A stretch of DNA of 6,179 nucleotides from Oligoflexales bacterium (GTDB taxonomy: Bacteria > Bdellovibrionota_B > Oligoflexia > Oligoflexales > CACXFL01): NCBI GenBank assembly GCA_028282865.1, contig JANQHA010000662.1:1-6179 (forward strand), written 5' to 3'. How positions within the stretch are numbered: position 1 is the first letter of the stretch; every line of letters begins with the position of its first letter. The notes beneath the pieces are model-generated. The model ran no database searches and was not told where the DNA came from. It saw only the letters and a list, made by a program, of their open reading frames with translations. Shown here piece by piece: positions 1 through 5,163 of the stretch. The position numbers and the translations under genes are program-made.

Positions 1-600
1 GAGGGTATTAATGACTGCTCCTCGCAGGTAGAAAATTTATGGGATACCTATAGGTCTTATGATGTGGATAGGCAAGCTGCCCTATATCAACAGACCAAAG
101 ATTTTCTTACGAGCTTACAAAATGCTAAAAGTGAAGGGGTTTCATTACTAAACGACGTCGCATACACTGCCCACTGGGTCAATAACTCACCTTATAAACC
201 CCATTGTGATATCGACTATTCAGCTGTTTTAAAACAGGGGGAAGCTGTCGAAGCCTACAACTCCGATGGTATTCAAATATTTCGAAATATGGTTTTCTAC
301 CGGTCCGTAGCATACTCTCCCGGCGATATGGCAATTATTCCATTTTACGATCTGTATACTCGCAGCGCAGACCTAACAGAGAAGATTATTAAGATAGCAT
401 TTCAGAAGGGGTTCTCTGGTATTAAGGAGCCCTACAAATTTGACGTTCCCCCGCATTGGTGTCACCAGAATATGTCAGATGGTGCTGGTGATTTGTGGGT
501 AACTTTTAAGACTTTAGTTCCGTTATTTGATGAATCTGGAGAACCTGCTGTGATTCTAGGAACTTCGACTATTGAACTCAAGGATAATAAGGGCGCCTAG
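1..600 (+). CDS. PAS-like sensory protein, C-terminal part (5'-partial)
   Basis: The frame is open from base 1 to the TAG at 598-600 (199 codons visible), so the gene probably begins upstream. The only start codon visible in the frame is GTG at 64, which would give 178 residues. Twenty-one open codons before it do not prove that the gene extends. No membrane segment or signal peptide is seen. Visible residues about 80-195 read like a PAS domain. A 'SDGIQIFRN' strand-helix start is followed by 'YSPGDM...PFYDLYT', then an amphipathic helix, then closing beta strands 'LWVTFKTLVPLFDESGEP' and 'VILGTSTIEL'. PAS domains bind small ligands or cofactors, or mediate dimerisation, in signalling proteins. 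Residues before about 75 look helical and unfamiliar. No kinase, GGDEF or DNA-binding domain follows, so any output domain lies upstream or in another protein. Two winged-helix genes follow 35 bases downstream, which fits a regulatory operon. The PAS call rests on pattern only. Confidence 0.5.
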   Translation, partial: EGINDCSSQVENLWDTYRSYDVDRQAALYQQTKDFLTSLQNAKSEGVSLLNDVAYTAHWVNNSPYKPHCDIDYSAVLKQGEAVEAYNSDGIQIFRNMVFYRSVAYSPGDMAIIPFYDLYTRSADLTEKIIKIAFQKGFSGIKEPYKFDVPPHWCHQNMSDGAGDLWVTFKTLVPLFDESGEPAVILGTSTIELKDNKGA

Positions 601-635
601 ATTTGAGGCGCACTTTCTCAATGGAATGGTTTTAA

Positions 636-1046
636 ATGAAGCAAAGATTTATACACGTGAACTTGATTCAACCGATTGCTAGGTGCGATTTTCGTATCAA
701 GTATCACGGAAGCCTTTCGAAGCCGCTTACAGGAAAAGAGTTCCGATATCTTATGTTTTTTCTTAAGTTTGGATTTCACGCGCGCATGGAAGAGCTGGCG
801 ATTTACTTTAACGAACCCACGAATTTTCACCGAAATCGTATTAGCCAAATTATTGCGAATTTACGAAAAAAAATCTCTGCATGTAAGCTAGACATCGAGT
901 ATGACAGAGATGACCAAATTTATTATCTCGTAGATACTGAGTATTTCGAGTCTGATAAAAAGGTTTACGAACGAGCCGGAGTTGACTGCTACCACAGAAA
1001 CATACCGTTTGATAGTGAGATGAGGAGAACACTCGGTGAAGAATGA
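636..1046 (+). CDS. Small winged-helix (OmpR/PhoB-type) DNA-binding protein without receiver domain
   Basis: This 136-residue protein is probably a DNA-binding transcriptional regulator. Residues about 19-103 follow the OmpR/PhoB C-terminal winged-helix plan. Helix 1 is 'LTGKEFRYLMFFLK' (31-44) and a second helix starts at 'RMEELAIYF' (50-58). A recognition-type helix is 'RNRISQIIANLRKKI' (66-80), and a beta-hairpin wing is 'IEYDRDDQIYYLV' (87-99). The usual N-terminal phospho-acceptor receiver domain is absent; only about 18 residues precede the fold. A polar tail of about 35 residues follows the wing. ATG 636 is the start because the same frame has a TAA at 633-635; a GGA at 623-625 is a weak ribosome site. 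It lies 35 bases after the PAS-like gene and overlaps the next gene by 11 bases, so these genes are likely co-transcribed. Without a receiver, its input may come from the PAS-like protein (inference). Confidence 0.72.
   Translation: MKQRFIHVNLIQPIARCDFRIKYHGSLSKPLTGKEFRYLMFFLKFGFHARMEELAIYFNEPTNFHRNRISQIIANLRKKISACKLDIEYDRDDQIYYLVDTEYFESDKKVYERAGVDCYHRNIPFDSEMRRTLGEE
1022..1027 (+). promoter_or_regulatory. Strong ribosome binding site setting a GTG start
   Basis: GAGGAG lies eight bases before GTG 1036, inside the 3' end of the preceding gene. It is the best Shine-Dalgarno match nearby and decides the GTG start of the second winged-helix gene. The arrangement suggests translational coupling. 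Confidence 0.7.
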
Positions 1047-1386
1047 TCTAGATATTACCCTTCAAACGATACCCGAGTTTCGAATAGCTTATCACTCGAA
1101 GCTATCAGATGAACTCGACGATTTAGAGTACTTAGTTACAAAGCAGCTGCTGACCCAAAATATTGCCTTTGAGCGAGGGCAGCTATCACAGGTGGTCGAC
1201 GAGTGGGGCAAAGCAGGTCACTCTGAAAGAAAGATTCTCGATGTGATTGGATCAGTTAATCGCAAGCTCACTAAAATCGGCCTTAAGGCTGGAGTCGATA
1301 GGGAGAACTTTTTACGCGTCGTAAGGATTCACAACCCCGATGTTAGCCCTATTGGTCCTTTGAAGGATTTAGTCGATCATAATTAG
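1036..1386 (+). CDS. Second small winged-helix-like protein, divergent paralogue of the preceding gene
   Basis: This is a 116-residue protein with a GTG start, supported by GAGGAG at the right spacing. It overlaps the previous gene by 11 bases in another frame. I recognise no named family directly, but it aligns by eye with its upstream neighbour. 'FRIAYHSKLSDELDDLEYLVTKQLL' matches 'FRIKYHGSLSKPLTGKEFRYLMFFL', and 'ERKILDVIGSVNRKLT' matches 'RNRISQIIANLRKKIS'. The inferred fold is therefore an OmpR/PhoB-like winged helix: helix 1 at 27-40, helix 2 about 47-55, recognition helix about 63-80, and wing about 91-100. It has no receiver domain. The recognition helix is less basic than in the neighbour, so the protein may have lost or changed DNA specificity, or may act as a heterodimer partner (inference). 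The gene is the last of the regulatory cluster; an AT-rich gap with a promoter follows. Confidence 0.65.
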   Translation: MKNDLDITLQTIPEFRIAYHSKLSDELDDLEYLVTKQLLTQNIAFERGQLSQVVDEWGKAGHSERKILDVIGSVNRKLTKIGLKAGVDRENFLRVVRIHNPDVSPIGPLKDLVDHN

Positions 1387-1432
1387 CTAAATATATTAGA
1401 TAAATTTTATTACTAGTTCATTCCTCCTAAGG

Positions 1433-1459
1433 TTGACAGCGATAAAAAATAAATATAAT
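1433..1459 (+). promoter_or_regulatory. Predicted sigma70-type promoter for the GNAT-like gene
   Basis: TTGACA at 1433-1438 and TATAAT at 1454-1459 both match the consensus exactly. The spacer is 15 bases, shorter than the preferred 17, which may weaken the promoter or make it depend on an activator. Transcription would start near 1466, giving a leader of about 58 bases. A four-base-pair hairpin (AGCA-GCTG-TGCT, 1484-1495) lies ahead of the ribosome site. The rest of the gap 1387-1523 is AT-rich, and I see no convincing terminator for the upstream cluster. Confidence 0.5.
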
Positions 1460-1512
1460 TTGTTTAAATCTGTTGTTTTATTGAGCAGCTGTGCTTCGGG
1501 TTTGTGTTTCTT

Positions 1513-1520
1513 AGGGGGTG
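1513..1520 (+). promoter_or_regulatory. Near-consensus ribosome binding site favouring a TTG start
   Basis: AGGGGGTG differs from AGGAGGTG at one base. It overlaps the in-frame GTG at 1518, so that codon is too close to be served by it. TTG at 1524 lies at a normal distance. The in-frame TAG at 1512-1514 excludes any earlier start. Confidence 0.55.
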
Positions 1521-1523
1521 GGT

Positions 1524-2273
1524 TTGGCGGCAGAATCAATAGTTAAACCAGAGGACTTTAAACAATTTAAGTGTGTCATCTTGCCGGGGAGTTGCCCTCC
1601 TAACTTTCCTTACTTGTCTGAGTATAATTTGGTCTATAAGCAGTGGAAGCGGGTTTGGGAGCGAGTTATGACCCATTTAAGTGGTGACGATTCATTTTCG
1701 GCGGAAAACTTTTATAAGCAGGATTTTGTGACGACTATTTTTTATCGCGGGGAGGTTGTGGGGCAAATGTGCAATCGGACCCTCGATCTACGTACCGAAA
1801 TTATTTATGACATAGAATATTTTGAAAATTTTAAATTTAATGCGATTAAACATCTTAGGGAGCGCGGAGCGAGGCAGCTGATGACTATCGAGTGGAACTC
1901 TCTAAACTCAAAATTTTCTAAGCGTAAGGCAGGTTATAGCTTTGTCGATACCTTGTTCTACTTATGCATAGACCTGGCTAAAAGCCTAAAAATCGACTGC
2001 TGCACGGCTGTACCGAGAAAGATTACCAGGGTACAAGACATATTGGAGAAAATGAATTTTTTTAAAACAGATGAAGATTTTATGCAGTATCGATGTCCCA
2101 TTGATATCATGCTGGGTTTTACCGATAGCATTGATATCCATAGCGATCCGCTGGTAAGGAGTTTCACCGAATACCTATGGGAAAACCGGATAGATACTAC
2201 TAACCTGACTTATTCCAATGCTGATTTTAACGAGTATTTAAGTCCCCTGAGGGAGGGCGGCCAGCAAAGGTAG
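1524..2273 (+). CDS. GNAT-like (putative acyltransferase) protein of unknown substrate
   Basis: This protein has 249 residues from TTG 1524, or 251 from the alternative GTG 1518. It has no signal peptide or membrane helix, so it is probably cytosolic. The pattern suggests a distant GNAT fold. A strand-turn-strand 'TTIFYRGEVVGQM' (about 70-82) is followed by a helix. Then comes the strand 'RQLMTIEWN' (about 117-125) and a basic loop plus helix 'SKRKAGYSFVDTLFYLCIDLAKSLK' (132-156), where acetyl- or acyl-CoA would bind. A strand 'IDCCTAVPRK' (157-166) and the helix 'VQDILEKMNFF' (170-180) resemble the typical 'lye-k-GF' end. The classical R-x-x-G-x-G/A loop is not clear, so catalysis is uncertain. 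GNAT-fold enzymes of this size include N-acyl amino acid and acyl-homoserine lactone synthases, but I see no diagnostic residues for either. It has its own promoter. A C-terminal extension of about 65 residues is unassigned. Confidence 0.6.
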   Translation: MAAESIVKPEDFKQFKCVILPGSCPPNFPYLSEYNLVYKQWKRVWERVMTHLSGDDSFSAENFYKQDFVTTIFYRGEVVGQMCNRTLDLRTEIIYDIEYFENFKFNAIKHLRERGARQLMTIEWNSLNSKFSKRKAGYSFVDTLFYLCIDLAKSLKIDCCTAVPRKITRVQDILEKMNFFKTDEDFMQYRCPIDIMLGFTDSIDIHSDPLVRSFTEYLWENRIDTTNLTYSNADFNEYLSPLREGGQQR

Positions 2274-2282
2274 CCTTTTTTT
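2266..2282 (+). terminator. Weak intrinsic terminator-like hairpin at a stop codon
   Basis: AAAGG-TAG-CCTTT forms a five-base-pair stem with the gene's TAG stop as its three-base loop. The T-run reaches 2282. The stem is short and only four T's remain unpaired, so termination would probably be partial. Confidence 0.3.
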
Positions 2283-2314
2283 ACCATAAACTCTCAAATT
2301 CTGTAGGTATCTGG

Positions 2315-2345
2315 TTCAAAAGTACTAGAGTGCATAGGGTAGAAT
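2315..2345 (+). promoter_or_regulatory. Possible promoter ahead of the exported paralogue pair
   Basis: TAGAAT at 2340-2345 matches the -10 consensus at five of six bases. The only nearby -35 is TTCAAA at 2315-2320 (four of six) with a long 19-base spacer. If used, the leader before ATG 2452 would be about 100 bases and would include the GAAC-N4-GTTC dyad. The rest of the 178-base gap shows no gene. Confidence 0.25.
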
Positions 2346-2386
2346 TTATTTATTTACTCTTTACAAGCACATAAAGATCTTGTTAA

Positions 2387-2400
2387 AGAACGCTCGTTCT
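2387..2400 (+). repeat. Perfect inverted repeat AGAACG-CT-CGTTCT (operator-like)
   Basis: Six-base arms are separated by two bases, and the core reads GAAC-N4-GTTC. It lies 52 bases before the start of the first exported-protein gene. The core has the form of the LexA/DinR box known from Bacillus and actinobacteria, but the LexA box of this organism is unknown. It is either an operator or chance. Confidence 0.4.
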
Positions 2401-2451
2401 GGGGCACTCTGGCGTGCACAAGTCCAAACCTACATTATTAATGGTGAGCCA

Positions 2452-3210
2452 ATGGTAAAAACACTAATGCGAGTTATCCCTTTCTTTTCTATTTTAATTG
2501 CGCTGGATGCATATAGCTCTTGTGCTGATTTCTTTGAAGACCCTGACAGCGTGATTCCTTTAGAGTCTGCTCTAGCCAAGTTTCCTAAGGTAGAAGTGAG
2601 ACGGGCTTTATTTAATAGGCAAGTTTCTGCGAAGTACGCTCAGCATATTGATGGTAAAGTCGAAGAAGTCGACATAAATGGCTTAGTTTTAGATCTATTT
2701 CAGCCGCAAGAAGAATATCCTGATATTTATGTAATAAGAATCGCCGATGATAAGAGCGGTCAGATAAATGAATACTACTTTACCGCCAATGCAATGGATT
2801 TCCCTCAATTTAGCAAGTTTCAAGTTATACCACCAAAAGTGAACCTCGATGTGACTCGGTTACCGGAGGCTAAGGAGTTTCAAGACGGCAGAGGAGTCGA
2901 TGCTCTTGAATGGCTTAATGATGTGTTACTTACCCAGGATACTGTTCACGGCACTATAAACTCGTTAAGCCAGCTAGTGGGGTACTCAGCTACTGCTATG
3001 TACAGGCAGCATTTAGGTGGCGGACTTCCTTTTGAGTTGATGCCTCTTATTGGCAAGATACTGAGTATTAGCCGTACTGAGAATAGTGAGATGGGTGAAT
3101 TTACTATTACTTTAAGGTTGCAGGATGGTAGCGAGCAACCGCTAGATTTTGATCATACCGTCCTTAGGACTTTTACCTATTTTGCCATTCGACTACCGAA
3201 AGGTTCATAA
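2452..3210 (+). CDS. Exported protein of unknown family, paralogue 1
   Basis: This is a 252-residue protein from ATG 2452. GGTGAG at 2443-2448 is a usable, slightly close ribosome site. The frame is open back to a TTG at 2380, but that start would bury the signal peptide behind 24 polar residues. A Sec signal peptide is visible: basic start 'MVKTLMR', hydrophobic 'VIPFFSILIAL' (8-18), and likely cleavage near 'SSCA' (22-25). The protein is therefore probably periplasmic or secreted. The mature part holds 'PLESAL' (36-41), a beta-rich stretch (about 66-112), 'DFPQFSKFQVIPPKV' (116-130), and the signature 'DTVHGTINSLSQLVG' (163-177). A second beta-rich stretch spans about 200-236. I do not recognise the family and assign no function. 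The next gene, 43 bases on, is a clear paralogue with the same order of blocks. C24 is the only cysteine and is also present in the paralogue; the sequence before it is not a proper lipobox. Confidence 0.75.
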   Translation: MVKTLMRVIPFFSILIALDAYSSCADFFEDPDSVIPLESALAKFPKVEVRRALFNRQVSAKYAQHIDGKVEEVDINGLVLDLFQPQEEYPDIYVIRIADDKSGQINEYYFTANAMDFPQFSKFQVIPPKVNLDVTRLPEAKEFQDGRGVDALEWLNDVLLTQDTVHGTINSLSQLVGYSATAMYRQHLGGGLPFELMPLIGKILSISRTENSEMGEFTITLRLQDGSEQPLDFDHTVLRTFTYFAIRLPKGS

Positions 3211-3243
3211 AATTGATTCATTAAAATCTACCAGGTTTATATT

Positions 3244-3248
3244 AGGTG
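3244..3248 (+). promoter_or_regulatory. Ribosome binding site deciding the start of paralogue 2
   Basis: AGGTG lies five bases before ATG 3254. The frame extends upstream as far as 3149, overlapping paralogue 1. This site and the signal peptide place the real start after paralogue 1 ends. GTG 3248 would overlap the site. Confidence 0.5.
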
Positions 3249-3253
3249 TGTCT

Positions 3254-4048
3254 ATGATCTGCATTTTATCTAGGATCTTAATCTTTGTAGCTATTTTTCT
3301 ATCTATTTCAGATATCGCTCGGTCTAGTATTTGTGGCGATTTGTTTTCAGAATCTGAAATTCTTCCTTTAGAAGAAGCCTTGGATACAGATTCCACTAAT
3401 ATAGCTGGAGAATGGATGCGTCTCATGCTTACTTCTAAGCGTAGCGCCGATCAGAAACTTCAGGTTTTAAAGCAGCTTGAGGGAAGGATCATATCCGGTA
3501 AATACCTTACCTATGTTAAGAGTAGGAAAGCAGAAAGGGTTTCTAAAGTTAACGGGGCGGTGATCGACGTGTCCCCAAAGCCAGGCCACGCGGAAGGGGA
3601 AGCATATTTGCTTACCGTTGCTAATCGAAAAGCACCTGAAGGAAAAGAATATACTATTTCTCTTGATGAATACCCAAACTTTAGTGAACTGAATATTTTG
3701 ATACCTAAAGTGAGGCTCGATTTGTCTTCATCCCCGGGGGACCGAGCTAAAGATATATCAAATTGGATTGCCGAGGTTATAGCAACGGAAGACACGATAC
3801 ACGGCACGACCCATTCATTAAGCCAACTTGTAGGACATAGAGTTAGTGGTCATTACTACCGACCTGGTGAGGTAGAAGTAACTCCTTTTAATGGCGATGT
3901 CAGACGTATTGGTCATGCTATGGAGTACCAGTCAGTGGTGTATCAAATGGAAATATTAACAATACCGGAAAAAGAGGTTTATGTAGTGAAGTTTGACCAA
4001 CATAGAGGTTCTGTGCTTCGGATACTGCTATGGCTAAGATACGAGTGA
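3254..4048 (+). CDS. Exported protein of unknown family, paralogue 2
   Basis: This 264-residue protein is the tandem paralogue of the gene ending at 3210. A signal peptide is visible with hydrophobic core 'ILIFVAIFLSIS' (8-19) and cleavage probably near 'ARSSICG' (22-28). The blocks follow the same order as in paralogue 1. They are 'SSICGDLF' against 'SSCADFF', 'PLEEAL' (38-43), 'GKYLTYVKSRKAERVSKVNGAVIDV' (82-106), 'EYPNFSELNILIPKVRLDL' (139-157), 'DTIHGTTHSLSQLVG' (180-194), and a C-terminal beta stretch with 'VVKFDQ' (244-249). It carries about 20 extra residues after the 'PLEEAL' block. Overall similarity is low outside the signature, so the duplication is old or the proteins diverged under different constraints. 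The gene is probably co-transcribed with paralogue 1. The role is unknown. Conserved histidine and serine residues in the signature could be structural, ligand-binding or catalytic; sequence alone cannot say. Confidence 0.75.
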   Translation: MICILSRILIFVAIFLSISDIARSSICGDLFSESEILPLEEALDTDSTNIAGEWMRLMLTSKRSADQKLQVLKQLEGRIISGKYLTYVKSRKAERVSKVNGAVIDVSPKPGHAEGEAYLLTVANRKAPEGKEYTISLDEYPNFSELNILIPKVRLDLSSSPGDRAKDISNWIAEVIATEDTIHGTTHSLSQLVGHRVSGHYYRPGEVEVTPFNGDVRRIGHAMEYQSVVYQMEILTIPEKEVYVVKFDQHRGSVLRILLWLRYE

Positions 4049-4052
4049 GCTT

Positions 4053-4095
4053 AGTAACGGTTACACCTAGTATTTAACTGTTTGAGTTACGGTTG
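4053..4095 (+). repeat. Cluster of short dyads and an imperfect direct repeat after paralogue 2
   Basis: Three elements overlap here. GTAAC-G-GTTAC (4054-4064) is a perfect dyad. TAACT-GTTTG-AGTTA (4075-4089) is a five-base-pair hairpin with a five-base loop. AGTAACGGTTA (4053-4063) recurs as AGTTACGGTTG (4085-4095), nine of eleven bases matching, 32 bases apart. No T-run follows, so this is not a standard terminator. It could be operator sites or a processing signal. Confidence 0.35.
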
Positions 4096-4117
4096 CCCTA
4101 CCAGATTTAAGCTAAAT

Positions 4118-4146
4118 TTGATTTCTAACTCATATTGCTTCATAAT
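4118..4146 (+). promoter_or_regulatory. Predicted sigma70-type promoter for the lytic transglycosylase gene
   Basis: TTGATT (4118-4123, four of six consensus bases) and CATAAT (4141-4146, five of six) are separated by exactly 17 bases. Transcription would start near 4153, leaving a leader of about 47 bases to ATG 4200. The gap 4049-4199 otherwise holds the dyad cluster and AT-rich sequence. Six-base inverted arms ATTGCT (4134-4139) and AGCAAT (4170-4175) flank the -10 and start point. Confidence 0.45.
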
Positions 4147-4199
4147 TAAAATAATCTACCTATTGAAATAGCAATCAAATAAAATTTAGATGGATCTTT

Positions 4200-5162
4200 A
4201 TGTTTTTTCGAAACTTCTTCATTATTATTTTGTTTTTACTATGCATTGATCATTCGCTGTTGGCTGCGACTCTTCCTACACCGAAGGGGCTCGAGAAAGA
4301 TGTTCATTTTTGGGAGCAGATCTTTGCTCATTATAAATCTAATGAATGTGTATTCCATGATAGCTGGAATGTGAACGTTATTTACGGGATAAAGAAAATT
4401 AGATCTAAATCGCGAAGAGGCCAGCGCCGTGAGCTGGCCCGTCAGGAGCGTAGTATAGTGCGCGCGCTTAAGAGGCTTGGAAAGGGCTATTCGCCGAAGT
4501 CTTCATTGGAACGGAAAATCGTTCGGTCAATTCCTAAAAACTATAGGCATAGATCATTTTACCGAAAGGCAGCTGGCCGCGTGAGGTGTCAGCGTGGAAT
4601 TGCTAATAACTTTATGGTGAGTTTAAAGCGTTCAAAGAAGTATTTGCCGATGATAAGACATGCCCTGAGACAGCGAGGACTGCCTCGAGACTTGGCTTAC
4701 CTGCCTCATTTAGAAAGTGGGTTTAATTACAAAGCCCACTCCAAAGTCGGCGCCCGGGGTGTTTGGCAGCTTATGCCAGCGACCGCTCGTGAGTCGGGTC
4801 TTAAGGTGAATAGGTGGCGAGATGATCGTAAAAATACTTCAAAATCTACCCGTGCTGCCGTTAAAATTTTACATCGGAATTACAAAAAAACTAAGTCCTG
4901 GCCCCTAGCTATGACCGGCTATAACTATGGGATCAATGGGATCGCCCGTGGAATACGCCGCGTGGGGACAAGAGACTATATGAAGTTTCGTAGACAGCAT
5001 CGAAGTAGATCTTTTGGATTTGCCGCCAGAAACTTTTATCCAAGCTTCTTAGCTGTTAGAAATATTGCCCGTTATTATGAGCGGTACAGCGGTCGAAAAA
5101 AACTCCGCCAGTATATAGCGTACTCTACAGGGTCAAGTCCTAGCCGTCGTTTGTTGTTTTGA
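4200..5162 (+). CDS. Membrane-exported lytic murein transglycosylase, MltD/Slt-like (GH23-type SLT domain)
   Basis: This 320-residue enzyme is predicted to cleave the MurNAc-GlcNAc bond of peptidoglycan in the periplasm, forming 1,6-anhydromuramyl ends. A signal peptide is clear: 'MFFRN', then hydrophobic 'FFIIILFLLCI', with cleavage near 'LLA' (20-22). There is no lipobox. Residues about 62-130 are very rich in arginine and lysine. The SLT domain spans about 145-292. The catalytic glutamate is E172 in 'LPHLESGFN', followed by 'GARGVWQLMPATA' (184-196) and 'AMTGYNYG' (237-244), the counterpart of the family's 'A-A-YN-G'. 'ARNFYPSFLAV' (276-286) matches the MltD-type 'RNYVPKFLA' segment. The LysM repeats usual in MltD are absent, since the protein ends about 30 residues after the domain. 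ATG 4200 follows a weak site (TGGA, 4191-4194). The gene converges on lepA with one base between stop codons. Confidence 0.9.
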   Translation: MFFRNFFIIILFLLCIDHSLLAATLPTPKGLEKDVHFWEQIFAHYKSNECVFHDSWNVNVIYGIKKIRSKSRRGQRRELARQERSIVRALKRLGKGYSPKSSLERKIVRSIPKNYRHRSFYRKAAGRVRCQRGIANNFMVSLKRSKKYLPMIRHALRQRGLPRDLAYLPHLESGFNYKAHSKVGARGVWQLMPATARESGLKVNRWRDDRKNTSKSTRAAVKILHRNYKKTKSWPLAMTGYNYGINGIARGIRRVGTRDYMKFRRQHRSRSFGFAARNFYPSFLAVRNIARYYERYSGRKKLRQYIAYSTGSSPSRRLLF

Positions 5163-5163
5163 A

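Noticed and set aside
866..873. Run of eight A's inside the first winged-helix gene, a possible slippage or frameshift site
   Set aside because: The frame stays intact through the run and the wing segment after it is in frame, so nothing suggests a programmed or accidental shift.
618..1032. Open frames on the - strand opposite the two winged-helix genes, and an alternative + frame at 676-891
   Set aside because: They lie over well-supported genes, have no good ribosome sites and their translations show no recognisable domain.
1387..1412. Possible terminator after the second winged-helix gene (CTAA-ATATA-TTAG followed by T-rich sequence)
   Set aside because: The stem is only four A/T-rich pairs with no proper T-run, too weak to support termination.
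1421..1432. AGGAGG on the - strand at about 1423-1428, resembling a ribosome site for a leftward gene
   Set aside because: The ATG that follows is too close and its frame stops after two codons.
2380..2451. TTG 2380 as the start of exported paralogue 1
   Set aside because: It would add 24 residues ahead of a well-formed signal peptide and has no good ribosome site.
3205..3807. Antisense open frames opposite the second exported paralogue
   Set aside because: The sense frame has a signal peptide and a clear paralogue; the antisense translations are unremarkable.
4163..4190. TTGAAA-N16-TTTAGA as an alternative promoter for the transglycosylase gene
   Set aside because: The -10 matches only three of six bases and transcription would begin almost at the ATG; the 4118-4146 promoter fits better.
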